From Deroplatys truncata (lineage: Eukaryota; Arthropoda; Insecta; Mantodea; Mantidae), in contig CM060983.1 in NCBI GenBank assembly GCA_030765065.1, positions 53,194,067 to 53,258,066 on the forward strand: a DNA stretch of 64,000 nt, given 5' to 3'. How positions within the stretch are numbered: position 1 is the stretch's first letter; every line of letters begins with the position of its first letter. Shown piece by piece: positions 22,101 through 29,569 of this stretch. The translations under genes were made by a program, and so were the position numbers. Under the pieces are notes generated by a model. That model did not search any database, was not told where the DNA came from, and saw only the letters and a list, made by a program, of their open reading frames with translations.

Positions 22101-23399
22101 TAGAAGTGATGTCTTATATGTCCTACAGATGTCACTCTGTGTCGTTCTCTAGCTCTAACGCAATGCTGGCAACATATGAATAACTACTGCTGCCAAAGTC
22201 GGTAAGTTACTCAACCTCAAGGCATAGCCGAGGGGTCTGCGTGTCTAAAACTCGAATGAGTCATGTTTGCAGAAATTCCTTATTTCGTGGATTTCACTTC
22301 TTATTTAGGTTGGTACTTCCCATTCAGCGTCTATTTTAGTGAGAAGATGGCTACGTTTGTTGTGTTTATATCACAATTTTCCTATAAAAGTAAAACACCT
22401 AAAAGGGGCAGGCAGCTGAGCACCAGGTATTGGCGAGATCTCATCTACTTATTTCCTCACTCTTAAGGTAATTTATTTCATTCCTTTTTGCTTTTTTCAG
22501 CATTTTCAACGGGGACCCCATAAGAGCAAAATAGCCAATGATTTTTCAATTGAACATATTGCTATTAATCAGCCTTTGTAGGCCGCAACTGCCTCACTCC
22601 TCTCCTTCTAAAAAGCATCCCTCGGCTATGCTTTGTGGCTTAGCACCCTCAATCCCTGGGCTACGCTTTGTGGCTTAGGGCCCTTAATATTGGCAGCAGA
22701 ATGTCAAGGGCAGAAACGCTCCCATGATTCAAGTAAGTGTGTTACATATCGGTAGCAAAAGTGCTCCCTACCAGCATACTGAATGTTGTGAAAGACAGAT
22801 TCACTTCTTAGCCAAACTGAATACCACTTAAAAATAATTAAGAGGTTCTGCACTAGAGCATTGTGAGTGCACACCCACAAGACATTTCACGGCTCCCTTA
22901 AGTCAACAAATTTAGTAAAAATGGGGTAAATAAAATTGGGAACTGTGATATGCGATAGAACTGAATGACCCGGATCTTGTTTGCTTAACTCATTACTACA
23001 CTAGCTCATCCTCAATTTTTTTTTTTCAGCACAGTAAGTATTTCTAACATACATCTAACCTTCCACCTCAAAGCCTGATGAAATGATTTTGTTTGGTTGG
23101 CTGGAATTTATGGATTTATTCATGTTCATACTATATTCTAAAAAATTTCGTTATGAGTGCAACTTTACGATAGTCAAAATTTCTTTCGCATTTAGCAAAA
23201 AAAAAAAAAAAAAAAAAAATAACCTATACTCATACATTCACTCACCACTCCACATTGGCCTTTTTTGCATAGCTCTAGCTCCCATAGCGCCAAATGCTGC
23301 AATTAGTCCACATGCTAAAGGGTTCCAATACGGTGTTAGAAAAGGTTGTATACGATTTTCATCTCTCGTCAATAACTCCATATTACTCTTTCCTGCCAT
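1382..23399 (-). CDS. NDUFC2: NADH dehydrogenase [ubiquinone] 1 subunit C2 (three exons)
   Basis: This is an accessory subunit (B14.5b) of mitochondrial respiratory complex I, embedded in the inner membrane arm. Coding exons on the minus strand are 23399-23246, 2491-2348 and 1431-1382. Both introns are phase 1 with GTGAGT donors and CAG acceptors. The spliced product is 115 residues, close to the roughly 110-120 usual for the family. In order it has a short N-terminus, YWNPLACGLIAAFGAMGARA (first membrane segment), a KRPMWSGIQ turn, a second hydrophobic segment ending LAGYYLDRY, the family signature HYLQLHPEDFP, and the C-terminus RKKYSEVFQKWVPIR. The start has a good context (AAAATGG). Intron 1 is about 20,754 bp and packed with mobile elements; intron 2 is 916 bp. 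The identification rests on recalled family motifs (LHPEDFPE, YGEIFEKF, PIR end), and the exons join without any break. Confidence 0.92.
2348..2491 (-). CDS. NDUFC2: NDUFC2 exon 2
   Basis: The acceptor is TTATTCCAG and the first exon base is at 2491. The exon completes the split glycine codon and encodes IQFHITAVGLATLAGYY, then LDRYRDSYLAERDAVLRHY and LQLHPEDFPEP. It ends in phase 1 at 2348, before the donor GTGAGT (2347-2342). The LHPEDFP block is the most diagnostic part of the family. Confidence 0.93.
2893..3395. mobile_element. Non-autonomous DUF4817-type mariner element in NDUFC2 intron 1
   Basis: Inverted termini CAGGTTTATTCAAAAAGAAG and CAGGGTTATTCAAAAAGAAG lie between TA dinucleotides (2891-2892 and 3396-3397), giving a 503-bp element. 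Inside on the minus strand, from 3225, is the transposase N-terminus (MATSQEKSFYVLHYPKSES then a VEDGCVCKWKSTGRP stretch). This runs directly into a piece resembling the C-terminus (NGAHFEHT), so the catalytic core has been deleted. Frame breaks are present. Confidence 0.8.
3400..4030. other. AT-rich intronic sequence
   Basis: Intronic sequence of NDUFC2. I see no ORF, tandem array or recognisable element here. Confidence 0.5.
4031..4920 (-). repeat. Dispersed modular repeat, near-complete copy
   Basis: This is the best reverse-oriented copy. It opens with ACTTTCTCTACTACGTATAG, runs through the block TTCCACCCAAAAATTC, a short CA-rich stretch, the CCCCCCACCCCAGATTACCC block, GTAAACCATAAGAGATAG, and module a. 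It closes with AGAGAAAGTCATGTGAGTG then ACACATCAGAT. A/T tracts lie at both ends. ACTTTCTCTACT is present inverted at the two ends, a 12-bp terminal similarity. Confidence 0.85.
4921..5234 (-). repeat. Dispersed modular repeat, extra module a
   Basis: A second module a follows the complete copy head to tail across a T-tract. It includes GCAACCAGCTATTAAGAG and ends with AGAGAAAGTCATGTGAG. It carries the longer variant of module a with an internal segment also seen at 25062-25391. Confidence 0.8.
5235..6038. other. Unassigned intronic sequence
   Basis: No gene is recognised. A broken plus-strand frame near 5360-5500 (MDKSVAKIKGKKNGFKSLRA) has stops and no family I know. The rest is AT-rich. 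The part next to 6038 is probably the 3' end of the neighbouring mariner. Confidence 0.4.
6900..7075 (-). repeat. tRNA-derived SINE inside the mariner pseudogene
   Basis: The minus strand shows an A-box region GATAGCTTAGTCAGTTAGAG and a B-box GGTTCAAATCCCGGC with tRNA-like spacing, followed by a tail with TTCAGTCTGATTCTACC. A fragment of the same tail occurs at 33575-33640. An imperfect 33-bp direct repeat containing TTTGTAGCACCACCTTGAAA lies on either side (about 6888-6920 and 7237-7270). Confidence 0.7.
7083..7152. repeat. TTA trinucleotide microsatellite
   Basis: About 20 TTA units with one TTG interruption, next to the SINE head. Confidence 0.9.
7680..8500. other. Unassigned intronic sequence with a C homopolymer
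   Basis: It holds a run of about 15 C at 8154-8167. I see no ORF, element end or RNA gene. Confidence 0.4.
8503..9762 (-). pseudogene. Non-LTR retrotransposon 3' portion with RNase H domain
   Basis: The minus strand from 9762 encodes the C-terminal part of a LINE polyprotein. The RNase H fold shows its acidic residues in order: VFTDGFRVNGGTGF, SSVFMAELFAIF, ICSDSLSAIQGLQQF and TWAPGHVGIPGNEEADVAA. A tail follows with LTRLRIGHTRATHGHLL and SHVLIDCPRYARDRQFYD, ending near 8712. The 3' UTR contains GGGCCCAAATGACC and TGATGGGCCC-like blocks and ends near 8503. RNase H is typical of I/R1/LOA-type LINEs and removes the RNA strand after reverse transcription. Stops and a frameshift near 9500 and 8910, and the absence of the reverse transcriptase, show a 5'-truncated dead copy. 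Confidence 0.88.
9763..9832. repeat. Tandem duplication, about 38 bp period
   Basis: Two copies of a unit with GCATTATTGAAGTATT and GGCTTAAGTGGCA lie immediately beside the 5'-truncated end of the LINE. Confidence 0.7.
9885..10620 (-). repeat. Old dispersed repeat copy split by a MITE
   Basis: A strongly diverged copy of the modular repeat. Blocks like ATGTGTATCTTGAATTC, ACCTGGTAAATC and ATGTAAATCTTG precede the MITE, and GATTTGAGTTTTCAAATACTT and ATGCAAAGAGTGAAA follow it. The two halves align on either side of the insertion at 10068-10402. Confidence 0.6.
10068..10402. mobile_element. MITE with mariner-like termini
   Basis: A 335-bp element has inverted ends CAGGATGGACCATTTAAGTT and CAGAGTGGACCATTTAAGTT, flanked by TA on both sides (10066-10067 and 10403-10404). 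It has no transposase. Removing it and one TA rejoins an older repeat (AGATA then TTGTGATTG), which is good evidence for a real insertion. Confidence 0.85.
11252..11519. mobile_element. Long-hairpin insertion with 16-bp flanking direct repeat
   Basis: Inverted arms (11266-about 11350 and about 11373-11457) match over about 85 bp with about three mismatches. Each holds ACGCGTTTCGGGAGA or its complement, around an 18-base loop. ACTAAACCAAATATTT is repeated exactly at 11252-11267 and 11504-11519, as a target-site duplication would be. About 46 bp of non-palindromic sequence follow the right arm. There is no ORF. Confidence 0.75.
11651..12568 (+). pseudogene. Tc1/mariner-like transposase, degenerate
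   Basis: It starts MAERTYKDKATRSPLTLVN with a helix-turn-helix region (GYSVAQAARTL). It continues through WVRLSRERIVHRQPGLSR, a damaged first catalytic region near 12060, then WSWMSRDGQMV and LNSSRITTL, read in another frame as FQQDNHPLHTSQQVTNWFSQ. IDWPSSSPDLIPISVW follows, and the last frame ends at 12568. The DNHP and SPDLIP blocks are the second and third acidic motifs. At least three frame changes and several stops make it non-functional. It lies in NDUFC2 intron 1, antisense to the gene. Confidence 0.8.
12600..14486. other. Mostly unassigned intronic sequence with a G-run and possible SINE
   Basis: A run of about 17 G sits at 12820-12836. Next to it (12845-12915, minus) is a degenerate tRNA-like segment with GGTTCATATCCC, possibly a SINE head. 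The rest, including a 61-codon frame at 14179-14364, matches nothing I recognise. Confidence 0.35.
14744..15165 (+). pseudogene. DUF4817/Tc3-like mariner transposase remnant
   Basis: The N-terminus reads MPADKFTLEQ, stop, then IFMHNTYIKTESCRQMCRQV and KFPGIPVPGRETVK. It jumps without the catalytic core to KVYRNNPHTIDKLKYNIKTE and LHVNENFIR, the C-terminal region of the same family. The internal deletion of about 700 bp and the stops make it a non-autonomous derivative that could only be moved in trans. Confidence 0.8.
15166..17000. mobile_element. TIR element, possibly PIF/Harbinger-related
   Basis: Long imperfect inverted ends start AGAGTGGTGTGCACCA and TGGGTGGTGTGCACCA, and TA or CTA/TAG flanks them. 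GAAGTAA-type motifs recur in both subterminal regions. On the minus strand near 16500-16330 a broken frame reads RCWKVVIDEFNNSSDEKHTE then EQLKIL, resembling the Myb/SANT-like (zeste-type) DNA-binding protein that accompanies Harbinger transposases. No transposase remains. The superfamily is an inference. Confidence 0.6.
17023..19290 (+). mobile_element. hAT transposon with exact 8-bp target duplication
   Basis: The 2,268-bp element begins TAGGGTTAGGATTTTTATG and ends with the complement of TAGGGCTAGGATATTTATG. GTCATGAG is directly repeated at 17015-17022 and 19291-19298, the 8-bp duplication typical of hAT. It encodes a transposase remnant at 17525-18995 and is inserted in a deleted mariner. 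Confidence 0.92.
17525..18995 (+). pseudogene. hAT transposase (CGGBP1-like type), three frames
   Basis: The likely start is MPKVKQNVQVKLKKCVSQ at 17525, followed by a shift into the long frame 17568-18683 (371 codons). There a BED-like zinc finger has LYCKLCDVRVTAEKSFNVQQ and then H..DKH. A DDE core follows with IWLSIDETTDS (first acid), VLLFVTDAAPYMVKAA (second) and LAHALHRVAEEI, then WRSWVDACNYY. After another shift, GEADKTSEKIVNKLEG leads to the dimerisation segment SAEVERSFSNYKALLADNR, ending at 18995. The family is often named CGG triplet repeat-binding protein 1-like in arthropods. Two or more frameshifts near 17575, 18660 and 18800 indicate a recent but inactive copy. Confidence 0.88.
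19403..20264. repeat. CCTAA-rich dispersed motif block
   Basis: It holds several copies of GTGAATCAGAAACCTAAGCT-type units with AACCTAA and TATATAAAA, plus duplicated GCTTTGATGTAACCACTG at about 20080 and 20180. Similar units occur near 16495-16560 and 21165-21215. A segment at 19560-19690 is the inverted counterpart of 22340-22480. No gene is seen. Confidence 0.55.
19560..19690 (-). repeat. Inverted copy of 22340-22480
   Basis: Both share CCTATAAAAGTAAAAC, CCTAAAAGGGG and a GCACCAG block in opposite orientations, about 2.7 kb apart. The 22340-22480 copy also makes a spurious 67-codon frame. Confidence 0.6.
20265..21160 (+). repeat. Dispersed modular repeat, near-complete copy
   Basis: Starts CTGATGTGTTACACTCACAC after an A-tract and ends TACGTAGTAGAGAAAGTA before AAAAG. 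It has one module a (long variant) and one module b with a short CACACACA stretch. Plus orientation, inside NDUFC2 intron 1. Confidence 0.88.
21287..22233. repeat. Inverted-repeat element with arms of about 140-170 bp
   Basis: The left arm (21287-21457) and right arm (22095-22233) are imperfect inverted copies holding GGCAGCAGTAG, ATTCATATGTTGCCA and GAGTGACATCTGT. The left arm has an extra tandem copy of about 33 bp (CTAGCGTA..GAGTGACATCTGTTG). The interior has no ORF. Confidence 0.65.
22076..22525. repeat. Possible MITE overlapping the right arm
   Basis: GCTCTTACGGGGTCCCCG at 22076-22093 is inverted at 22508-22525 with one mismatch. CAAAATAGCC lies outside both ends. It overlaps the larger inverted repeat, so nesting or shared ends are possible. 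Confidence 0.45.
22560..22690. repeat. CCCTCGGCTATGCTTTG-type dispersed/tandem unit
   Basis: Units containing CCCTCGGCTATGCTTTGAGG, with CCTCTCCTTCTAAAAA before them, occur here, at 21215-21310 (two units) and inverted at 62640-62765. Confidence 0.55.
23246..23399 (-). CDS. NDUFC2: NDUFC2 exon 1 (coding part)
   Basis: It begins at the ATG occupying 23399-23397, preceded by an A-rich leader (AAGCAAGAAAGGAAA). It encodes 51 residues plus one base, from MAGKSNMELLTRDEN to KRPMWS. The donor GTGAGT is at 23245-23240. It contains the first membrane segment. A 23-A run lies just inside the intron at about 23198-23220. No TATA box is evident upstream, as is usual for housekeeping genes. Confidence 0.9.
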
Positions 23400-23560
23400 T
23401 TTCCTTTCTTGCTTTCAGTGTTGGCAACGAAAAAGCATTGAATCTCTCTACAGACCGAACCAAAAGTCCACTACGTTCCGCTACAAAAATACAAACATAA
23501 TTATTATGCAAATAATTATTAAGATTAATAGTGATGATGATGTAGTTGCTCTATTTGATT
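23400..23560 (-). promoter_or_regulatory. NDUFC2 5' UTR and proximal upstream region
   Basis: The sequence upstream of the NDUFC2 ATG holds no inserted element and is richer in CG than its surroundings (GTAGCGGAACGTAGTGG, TTCGGTCTG). The transcription start was not determined. Confidence 0.35.
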
Positions 23561-23837
23561 AAGGTCTATTAAAGGGTTTTAATAAAGTAGAAGAAAATTT
23601 TTAGGGTGAAATACCCTTTATCTCATTATTATACAATTGATAATACTTATAAAAGTAGCCCACTCTCTGATTAGCACAACTCTTCAGTAGCTCCTGCTAC
23701 TGCAACGATTTCGACTGCCTCTAGCGGAAAAAGCAGAAAAGTATTTTCGGGAGATCACTGCAACTGTGCGCAATACCGCGTGCAGTTTAGTGACTTGTAT
23801 TCGTTCCTTCTAAGCAGAAATTGCACAAAATCAAGAT

Positions 23838-23960
23838 ATGGCTGCTGAAAAGAATTTACGATCAAGTTTAATGTTTTGGGGTTCGGAAAATAAAGTGGGA
23901 CTCATGTCATCATACTTTAGGCCTTCCACTTTGAAAAAAAGGCAAAAATCTTCAAATTAG
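23838..23960 (+). CDS. Small divergent ORF, 40 codons, unknown
   Basis: ATG in the context CAAGATATGG encodes MAAEKNLRSSLMFWGSENKV then GLMSSYFRPSTLKKRQKSSN and a TAG. It lies 439 bp from the NDUFC2 start in head-to-head orientation, in unusually GC-rich local sequence (CGGGAGATCACTGC, CAATACCGCG). I do not recognise it. It could be a short protein, a first exon, or chance. Confidence 0.25.
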   Translation: MAAEKNLRSSLMFWGSENKVGLMSSYFRPSTLKKRQKSSN

Positions 23961-24189
23961 TCAACATGAATTTGACCTGAAAGAAAGATCAGAAAACATA
24001 TTCGGCAAGTGTCAATGAACAACCTTATTCTATTAAGATCAAAGTAAGATTACTTATTGTTTATTTTCTAGATACGTATACAGATGTTGCATCATGTTTA
24101 ATTAACAACGTGTACGCTATCGTTATTGAGGTTTATAATTATACATATACGGAGGGTTGCCCCACTTAAGCTCGGGCATTTTTGCATAT

Positions 24190-27100
24190 GTGTTTTCATG
24201 GCCAGATTCCCATTAGCCACCATCTATTGTATGCAATGTGATTTCCACGGGCTTTAACTATGGCTCTGCAGCGCAATTTTAATTGAAGAAGGCCTGCGTC
24301 TAAGAACAGGAAGGGTGATGTTAGCCCACTCCTCCTGGCAGACTTTCCAGAGTCCTTCAATAGTGTTGGGATGCCGAGAAGCAAAGCGCTGTTTCAGCAG
24401 ACCAAATCCGCAAAAATGAATTGGCAAGACATCTGGTGACTTCACAGGGATCCTCTTAAATGGTATCACGTTGACACCCATTTCCATAGCTTTCCGGTGG
24501 CAGTAATGCTGAGAAGACCGAGACGTGTGACTGGAGACTTTATCCATGTGGATCCAAACATTTGGGACATCCTCACCAGACAACCGAGGAATCTTCATAA
24601 AAAAATCTGATGTGTTACACTCTCATGACTTTCTCTACTCTTGTACAAACTATTTTTACAAACGCTTATTCTCCATATGCTTCATGTTAATGGAGATATC
24701 GAGATGTCAATCTTATTGATAATTTTCTTGTAGATGCAAGGGGAATATGGTAAGTTTTAAGCGATAGTCAAATATTTTAACGCTGGTTGCTATGTGGCGC
24801 ATCCCATTCTCTTTGCATGTCCAGGACATAAAAAAATCTGATGTGTTACACTCACATGACTTTCTCTACTCTTGTACAAACTATTTTTACAAACGCTTAT
24901 TCTCCATATGCTTCATGTTAATGGAGATATCGAGATGACAATCTTATTGATAATGTTCTTGTACATGCAAGGGGAACATGGTAGGTTATAAGCGATAGTC
25001 AAATATTTTAACGCTGGTTGCTATGTGGCGCATTCCATTCTCTTTGCATGTCCAGGACATAAAAAAAATATGTGTTACACTCACATGACTTTCTCTACTC
25101 TTTTACAAACTATTTTTACAAACTCTTATTCTTCATCTATTTCATATTAATCGAGATAAATATTTGCAGAAACGATCTTTTGACATGCAAAGAAAATTAC
25201 ATTTTAAACATGGTGACTAGTTCTAAGAATATTTGACTATGACTTAAGGCCTACTAAGTTCTCCTTGTTTTGTATTTGCAAGGGCAATACAGAAATACAG
25301 TAGCCTTTAAGCATCGACATATATCTTAATAGCTGGTTGCTAGGTGCAGCACCATTCCCTTTGCCACAGATTATAACTCTTTGCATATCCAAGATAAAAA
25401 AATCTGATGTGTTACACTCACATGACTTTCTCTACTCTTGTACAATCTATTTTTACAAACGCCTATTCTCCATATGCTTCATATTAATCGAGATATCGAG
25501 ATGTCAATTTTATTTGTAATTTTCTTGTAGATGCAAGGGGAATATGGTAGCTTTTAAGCGATAGTCAAATATTATATCGCTGGTTGCTATGTGGCGCATT
25601 CCATTCTCTTTGCATGTCCAGGACATAAAAAAATGAATAACGAATTTGAGAAAAAGTATAAGTATTGGAAAATTTAAGGAAATAACAAGCAATATCTCGA
25701 AAACGGTTCACTCAACAAAAAAAATGTATATGATATAAGTTGTGTATTTTAACGCGATCTACATTTTTGGTGTAGTAAAATTTTGTCTATCTCTTATGGT
25801 TTACCAGTTATGCAAAAGTCGTTCATAATGAAGAATACTTTTGGAGACATTCCCAGAAATTTCGAGATATACATTTCATTTCTCATGACATTATCTTAAA
25901 CATATGATATTTTCATCAAAATCGTTAGAGCCATTTTTGAGAAAATTAAAATTTTCGAAAAATGTTCCATGTAAAGGATAGTCTGGGGTGGGGGGATTTT
26001 CTTGAAAATCTTCGTGTCGCATCTCTGGAAGATACTGAACGTAAATACCAAGTTTGGCGTTTATCCGACTGTTAGTTTTTGAGTTATGCTGTTCACAGAC
26101 ACACAGACACACACACACACACAGACACACACACACACACACAGACACACACACGGACATGTTTCCAAAAATGCTTTTTTTGGATTCAGGAGGTCTCAAA
26201 ACATGTATTTCCGGTGAAATCTCGGTATCGAATTTTTGGGTGGAATGCAATACTTCCCCTACTTACTATACGTAGTAGAGAAAGTAAAAATGAATAACGA
26301 ATTCCCATTTGAAAATAAGTACTGAAAAATTTAAGGGAATAACAAGCAATATCTCGAAAACGGTTCACTCAACAAAAGAAATGTATATGACTTAAGTTGT
26401 GTATTTTAACGCGATCTACATTTTTTGTGTAGTAAAATTTTGTCTATCTCTTATGGTTTACCAGTTATGCAAAAGTTGTTCATAATGAAGAATACTTTTG
26501 GAGACATTCCCAGAAATTTCGAGATATACATTTCATTTCTCATGACATTATCTTAAACATATGATATTTACATCAAAATCGTTAGAGCCATTTTTGAGAA
26601 AATTAAAATTTTCGAAAAATGTTCCATGTAAAGGATAGTCTGGGGTGGGGGGATTTTCTTGAAAACCTTCGTGTGGCATCTCTGGAAGATACTGAACCTA
26701 AATACCAAGTTTGGTCCTTATCCGATTGTTCGTTTTTGAGTTATGCTGTTCACAGACACACACACAGACACACACACACACACAGACAGACACACACACG
26801 GACATGTTTCCAAAAATGCTTTTTTTTGGATTCAGGAGGTCTCAAAACGTGTATTTCCGGTGAAATCTCGGTATCGAATTTTTGGGTGGAATGCAATACT
26901 TCCCCTACTTACTATACGTAGTAGAGAAAGTAAAAATGAATAACGAATTTGAGAAAAAGTATAAGTATTGAAAAATTTAAGGGAATAACAAGCAATATCT
27001 CGCAAACGGTTCACTCAACAAAAGAAATGTATATGATATAAATTGTGTATTTTAACGCGATCTACGTTTTTTGTGTAGTAAAATTTTGTCTATCTCTTAT

Positions 27101-28213
27101 GGTTTACCAGTTATGAAAAAGTCGTTCATAATGAAGAATACTTTTGGAGACATTCCCAGAAAATTCTAGATATACATTTTATTTGTCATGACAATATCTT
27201 AAACATATGATATTTTAATCAAAATCGTTAGAGCCGTTTTTGAGAAAATTAAAATTTTCGAAAAATGTTCCATGTAAAGTGTAGTCTGGGGTGGGGGGAT
27301 TTTCTTGAAAACCTTCGTGTCGCATCTCTGGAAGATACTGAACCTAAATACCAAGTTTGGTGTTTATCCGACTGTTCGTTTTTGAGTTATGCTGTTCACA
27401 GACACACAGACACAGACAGACACACACACGGACATGTTTCCAAAAATGCTTTTTTTTGGATTCAGTGAGTCTCAGAACATATATTTCCGGTGAAATCTCG
27501 GTATCGAAATTTTGGGTGGAATACAATACTTCCCCTACTTACTATACGTAGTAGGGAAAGTAAAAATTGGGTCCATATAATTCCTTTGATAATAGGTGCA
27601 TTAATATTTACATTGTTGGCAACTCTGTGAATGCCGAGTTTCCCCCAAGAGCAATAACCTGCAACCACCATGAACTCCTTGGAAAACTTTTCTTTGTTCT
27701 CCCGGATAGGCCCACTTTTCTTTAGTGTCATCTAGATAAACCCATGCTTCATCTAAAGAAACCACCCATTGCCACTTTCCACCTGCGAGGTGGTGTTCAT
27801 AGAGCATTCTCTGATGTGCCGCTCTTTCAAGGCATGTCCACGTGCTTTATGGCGCCGTTCTAGACACAAATTGCTGTGCATTATCCGATAGACGATCCCT
27901 TTGGATGTTCCAATGCGGCTAGAAATGCTTCTTGGTTGGTGGGTTTTCTTGAATCGCTGTTGCACTCATCGTGGCTACTACTGCTTTAGGTCGTGATGGT
28001 TGCTTTTTTTAGCCTTTTTCTTGCTAGTTTTTTCGTACACTGGGCCTCAAGTGGGAATCAATTTTTATACAGCTATGTTATACGCCCCACACACGACTTA
28101 CTTATGGCAAGACCTTTTGGTTTGCACCTTTCCACTATCATTGAAAGGCTGTAACCGGCATGGGAAAGCCCAACAATGTACCCCTGCCACAAGTCAGCGA
28201 TTGTTGAAGCCAT
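24190..28213 (-). pseudogene. mariner/Tc1 transposase, interrupted
   Basis: From 28213 the minus strand reads MASTIADLWQGYIVGLSHAG then SMIVERCKP (helix-turn-helix). RSISSRIGTSKGIVYRIMHS follows, then WQWVVSLDEAWVYLDDTKEK with the first catalytic aspartate, GKLGIHRV and APIIKGIIWTQF up to about 27570. The frame resumes past the insertion at 24598 with MKIPRLSGEDVPNVWIHMDK (second aspartate in the HMD block) and SSHTSR. PFKRIPVKSPDVLPIHFCGF gives the third acidic region, followed by LWKVCQEEWANI and LKLRCRAIVKARGNHI near 24250. Small frameshifts exist, but conservation of both halves suggests the element was fairly young when the repeat block landed in it. Confidence 0.88.
24599..27566 (+). 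repeat. Composite a-a-a-a-b-b-b array of the modular repeat
   Basis: Four copies of module a (24599-24830, 24831-25061, 25062-25391 long variant, 25392-25626) are followed by three of module b (25627-26288, 26289-26934, 26935-27566). All are in the plus orientation and joined at A-tracts. Module a starts TCTGATGTGTTACACTCACA. Module b starts ATGAATAACGAATT and ends TACGTAGTAGAGAAAGTA. Each b carries CA/GACA repeats of different length. The array interrupts a mariner transposase within an A-run. Confidence 0.92.
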
Positions 28214-28360
28214 TACGAGTAAACTTTGCCTCAGACTGGCCCAGAAGACACCTAGCAGTGCAGTGAGCTGATGCAATAATAAACATAAGCAGTTTGACCA
28301 ATGGCAGGAGTGGGAGGGTGATTCAAAATCGTCGGAGCTTAAGTGGGGCAACCCTCTGTA

Positions 28361-29569
28361 CTTTACTCATACTACAGTAATTTTCTATATGAATGTTATT
28401 TTTTGATGGGTTCTGACAGGAACATCAAAAGCTAAATGTAAATGTAAAGCAGGCCTATAAGAACGTTGTAAACATATTACTGTTTTGTGCTCTTTCATCA
28501 ATAGTGAAAGAAATTCCTCAAATACAGCCATTCTCCAACAATAGAACAAACCAAGAAGTTCCTGTTACAACCTATATTCAAAAGCTGAAGTTGTCCAAGA
28601 AATGCTTCCAGGTAAAATATGGAAACCAGCGATTTACTCGACGGAAACTGAAAAGGAACCTTTTCTAGGAAAGAGCTTTTAGAAAAAATAGAATACATTG
28701 ATTGTGCTTTCTCTCGCATACTAAAAGAAGAATTACTGCTGCTGAGCTTCGGAGAGTGAGCGAGAATATTTACACGAGGTATGCTGCTTGTTTGAGAGCA
28801 GAAGGTCAACATTTCCAGCATCTATTATAAGGTAAGGATTTTAGTCCGCCTCTGCCGGTTTAATTTCCCTGGCGACTGCCAGCTGTCTCACGCGGTAGAG
28901 AGAGGCCGTGAGTGGGTTCGAATATAATTTAACTACCCTATATTATATACAAGCTTATTATCTCCTGTTGACCTATTCTGTTAACCGTAAAGGTGGTTTC
29001 GAAGGATAGCTATGGAAGCCCATATTGCTGTGATATCAGTATTATATAGGATGCCTTTTCAAAGAGCGTCACAACTTAATAACTTGTTGAGGAATTGTAC
29101 ACCGCGCACCAATTAATACTTGTAATTGCACTATTTCACATTTTTTATACACATGAATAATAGTACCTAATTAAAATTGAAATATCCATCCTATGAAGAT
29201 TTTGGTAATAAAAAAACTTGCCAGGAACATTATACTAACTTATAACTTTGCTAGGTACGTGAGATTTTTCAAGAAGCTCAAAGGTATAGAAAATATTTCC
29301 AAATTTTGTGTCCCATCTGAATAGTGCCCCGCCCATTTGGGGAAAGTAATTAAGAGTAAGTGCGACCTATGTCATATACTAAGCTTCATAACAATCGATT
29401 CGACCATTCTTGTGTGAAAAGATAAACACGCACACCTACACGTATTTTAAAAATATTATTTTTGTAGCTTCATCACAGTCCATAATGCATGCTAACTTCA
29501 GCTATTTATACAAAACAAGAAACTATCAGAAGAACTTCAATTAAGACTTTTATCCTATATATTTGTTTT
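28361..29569. other. Unassigned sequence with a SINE-like head
   Basis: A tRNA-like segment with a B-box GTGGGTTCGAATA lies at about 28850-28915 (plus). A 107-codon minus frame at 28498-28821 is serine-rich and matches nothing I know. Near 29370-29445 a block (AACAATCGATTCGACCATTC then ACACGCACACC) resembles the pre-microsatellite block of the modular repeat. Confidence 0.35.

Larger units (their letters stand above)
24150..28358 (-). mobile_element. Full-length mariner/Tc1 element split by a repeat insertion
   Basis: The left end CGGAGGGTTGCCCCACTTAA and right end CAGAGGGTTGCCCCACTTAA are inverted and flanked by TA (24148-24149 and 28359-28360). Without the 3-kb insertion at 24599-27566 the element is about 1.24 kb, normal for the family. 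Its transposase gene runs on the minus strand. Confidence 0.92.

Noticed and set aside
23083-23562. 159-codon plus-strand ORF
   Set aside because: It is antisense to NDUFC2 exon 1 and includes the poly-A run read as polylysine.
26619-26921. Recurrent ORF of about 70-116 codons in module b (SLEDTEPKYQVWCLSDCS, then HTHTHT)
   Set aside because: It follows nucleotide conservation of the whole module in all frames. The CA-rich part shifts frame between copies and the opposite strand is equally open, so it is not a gene.
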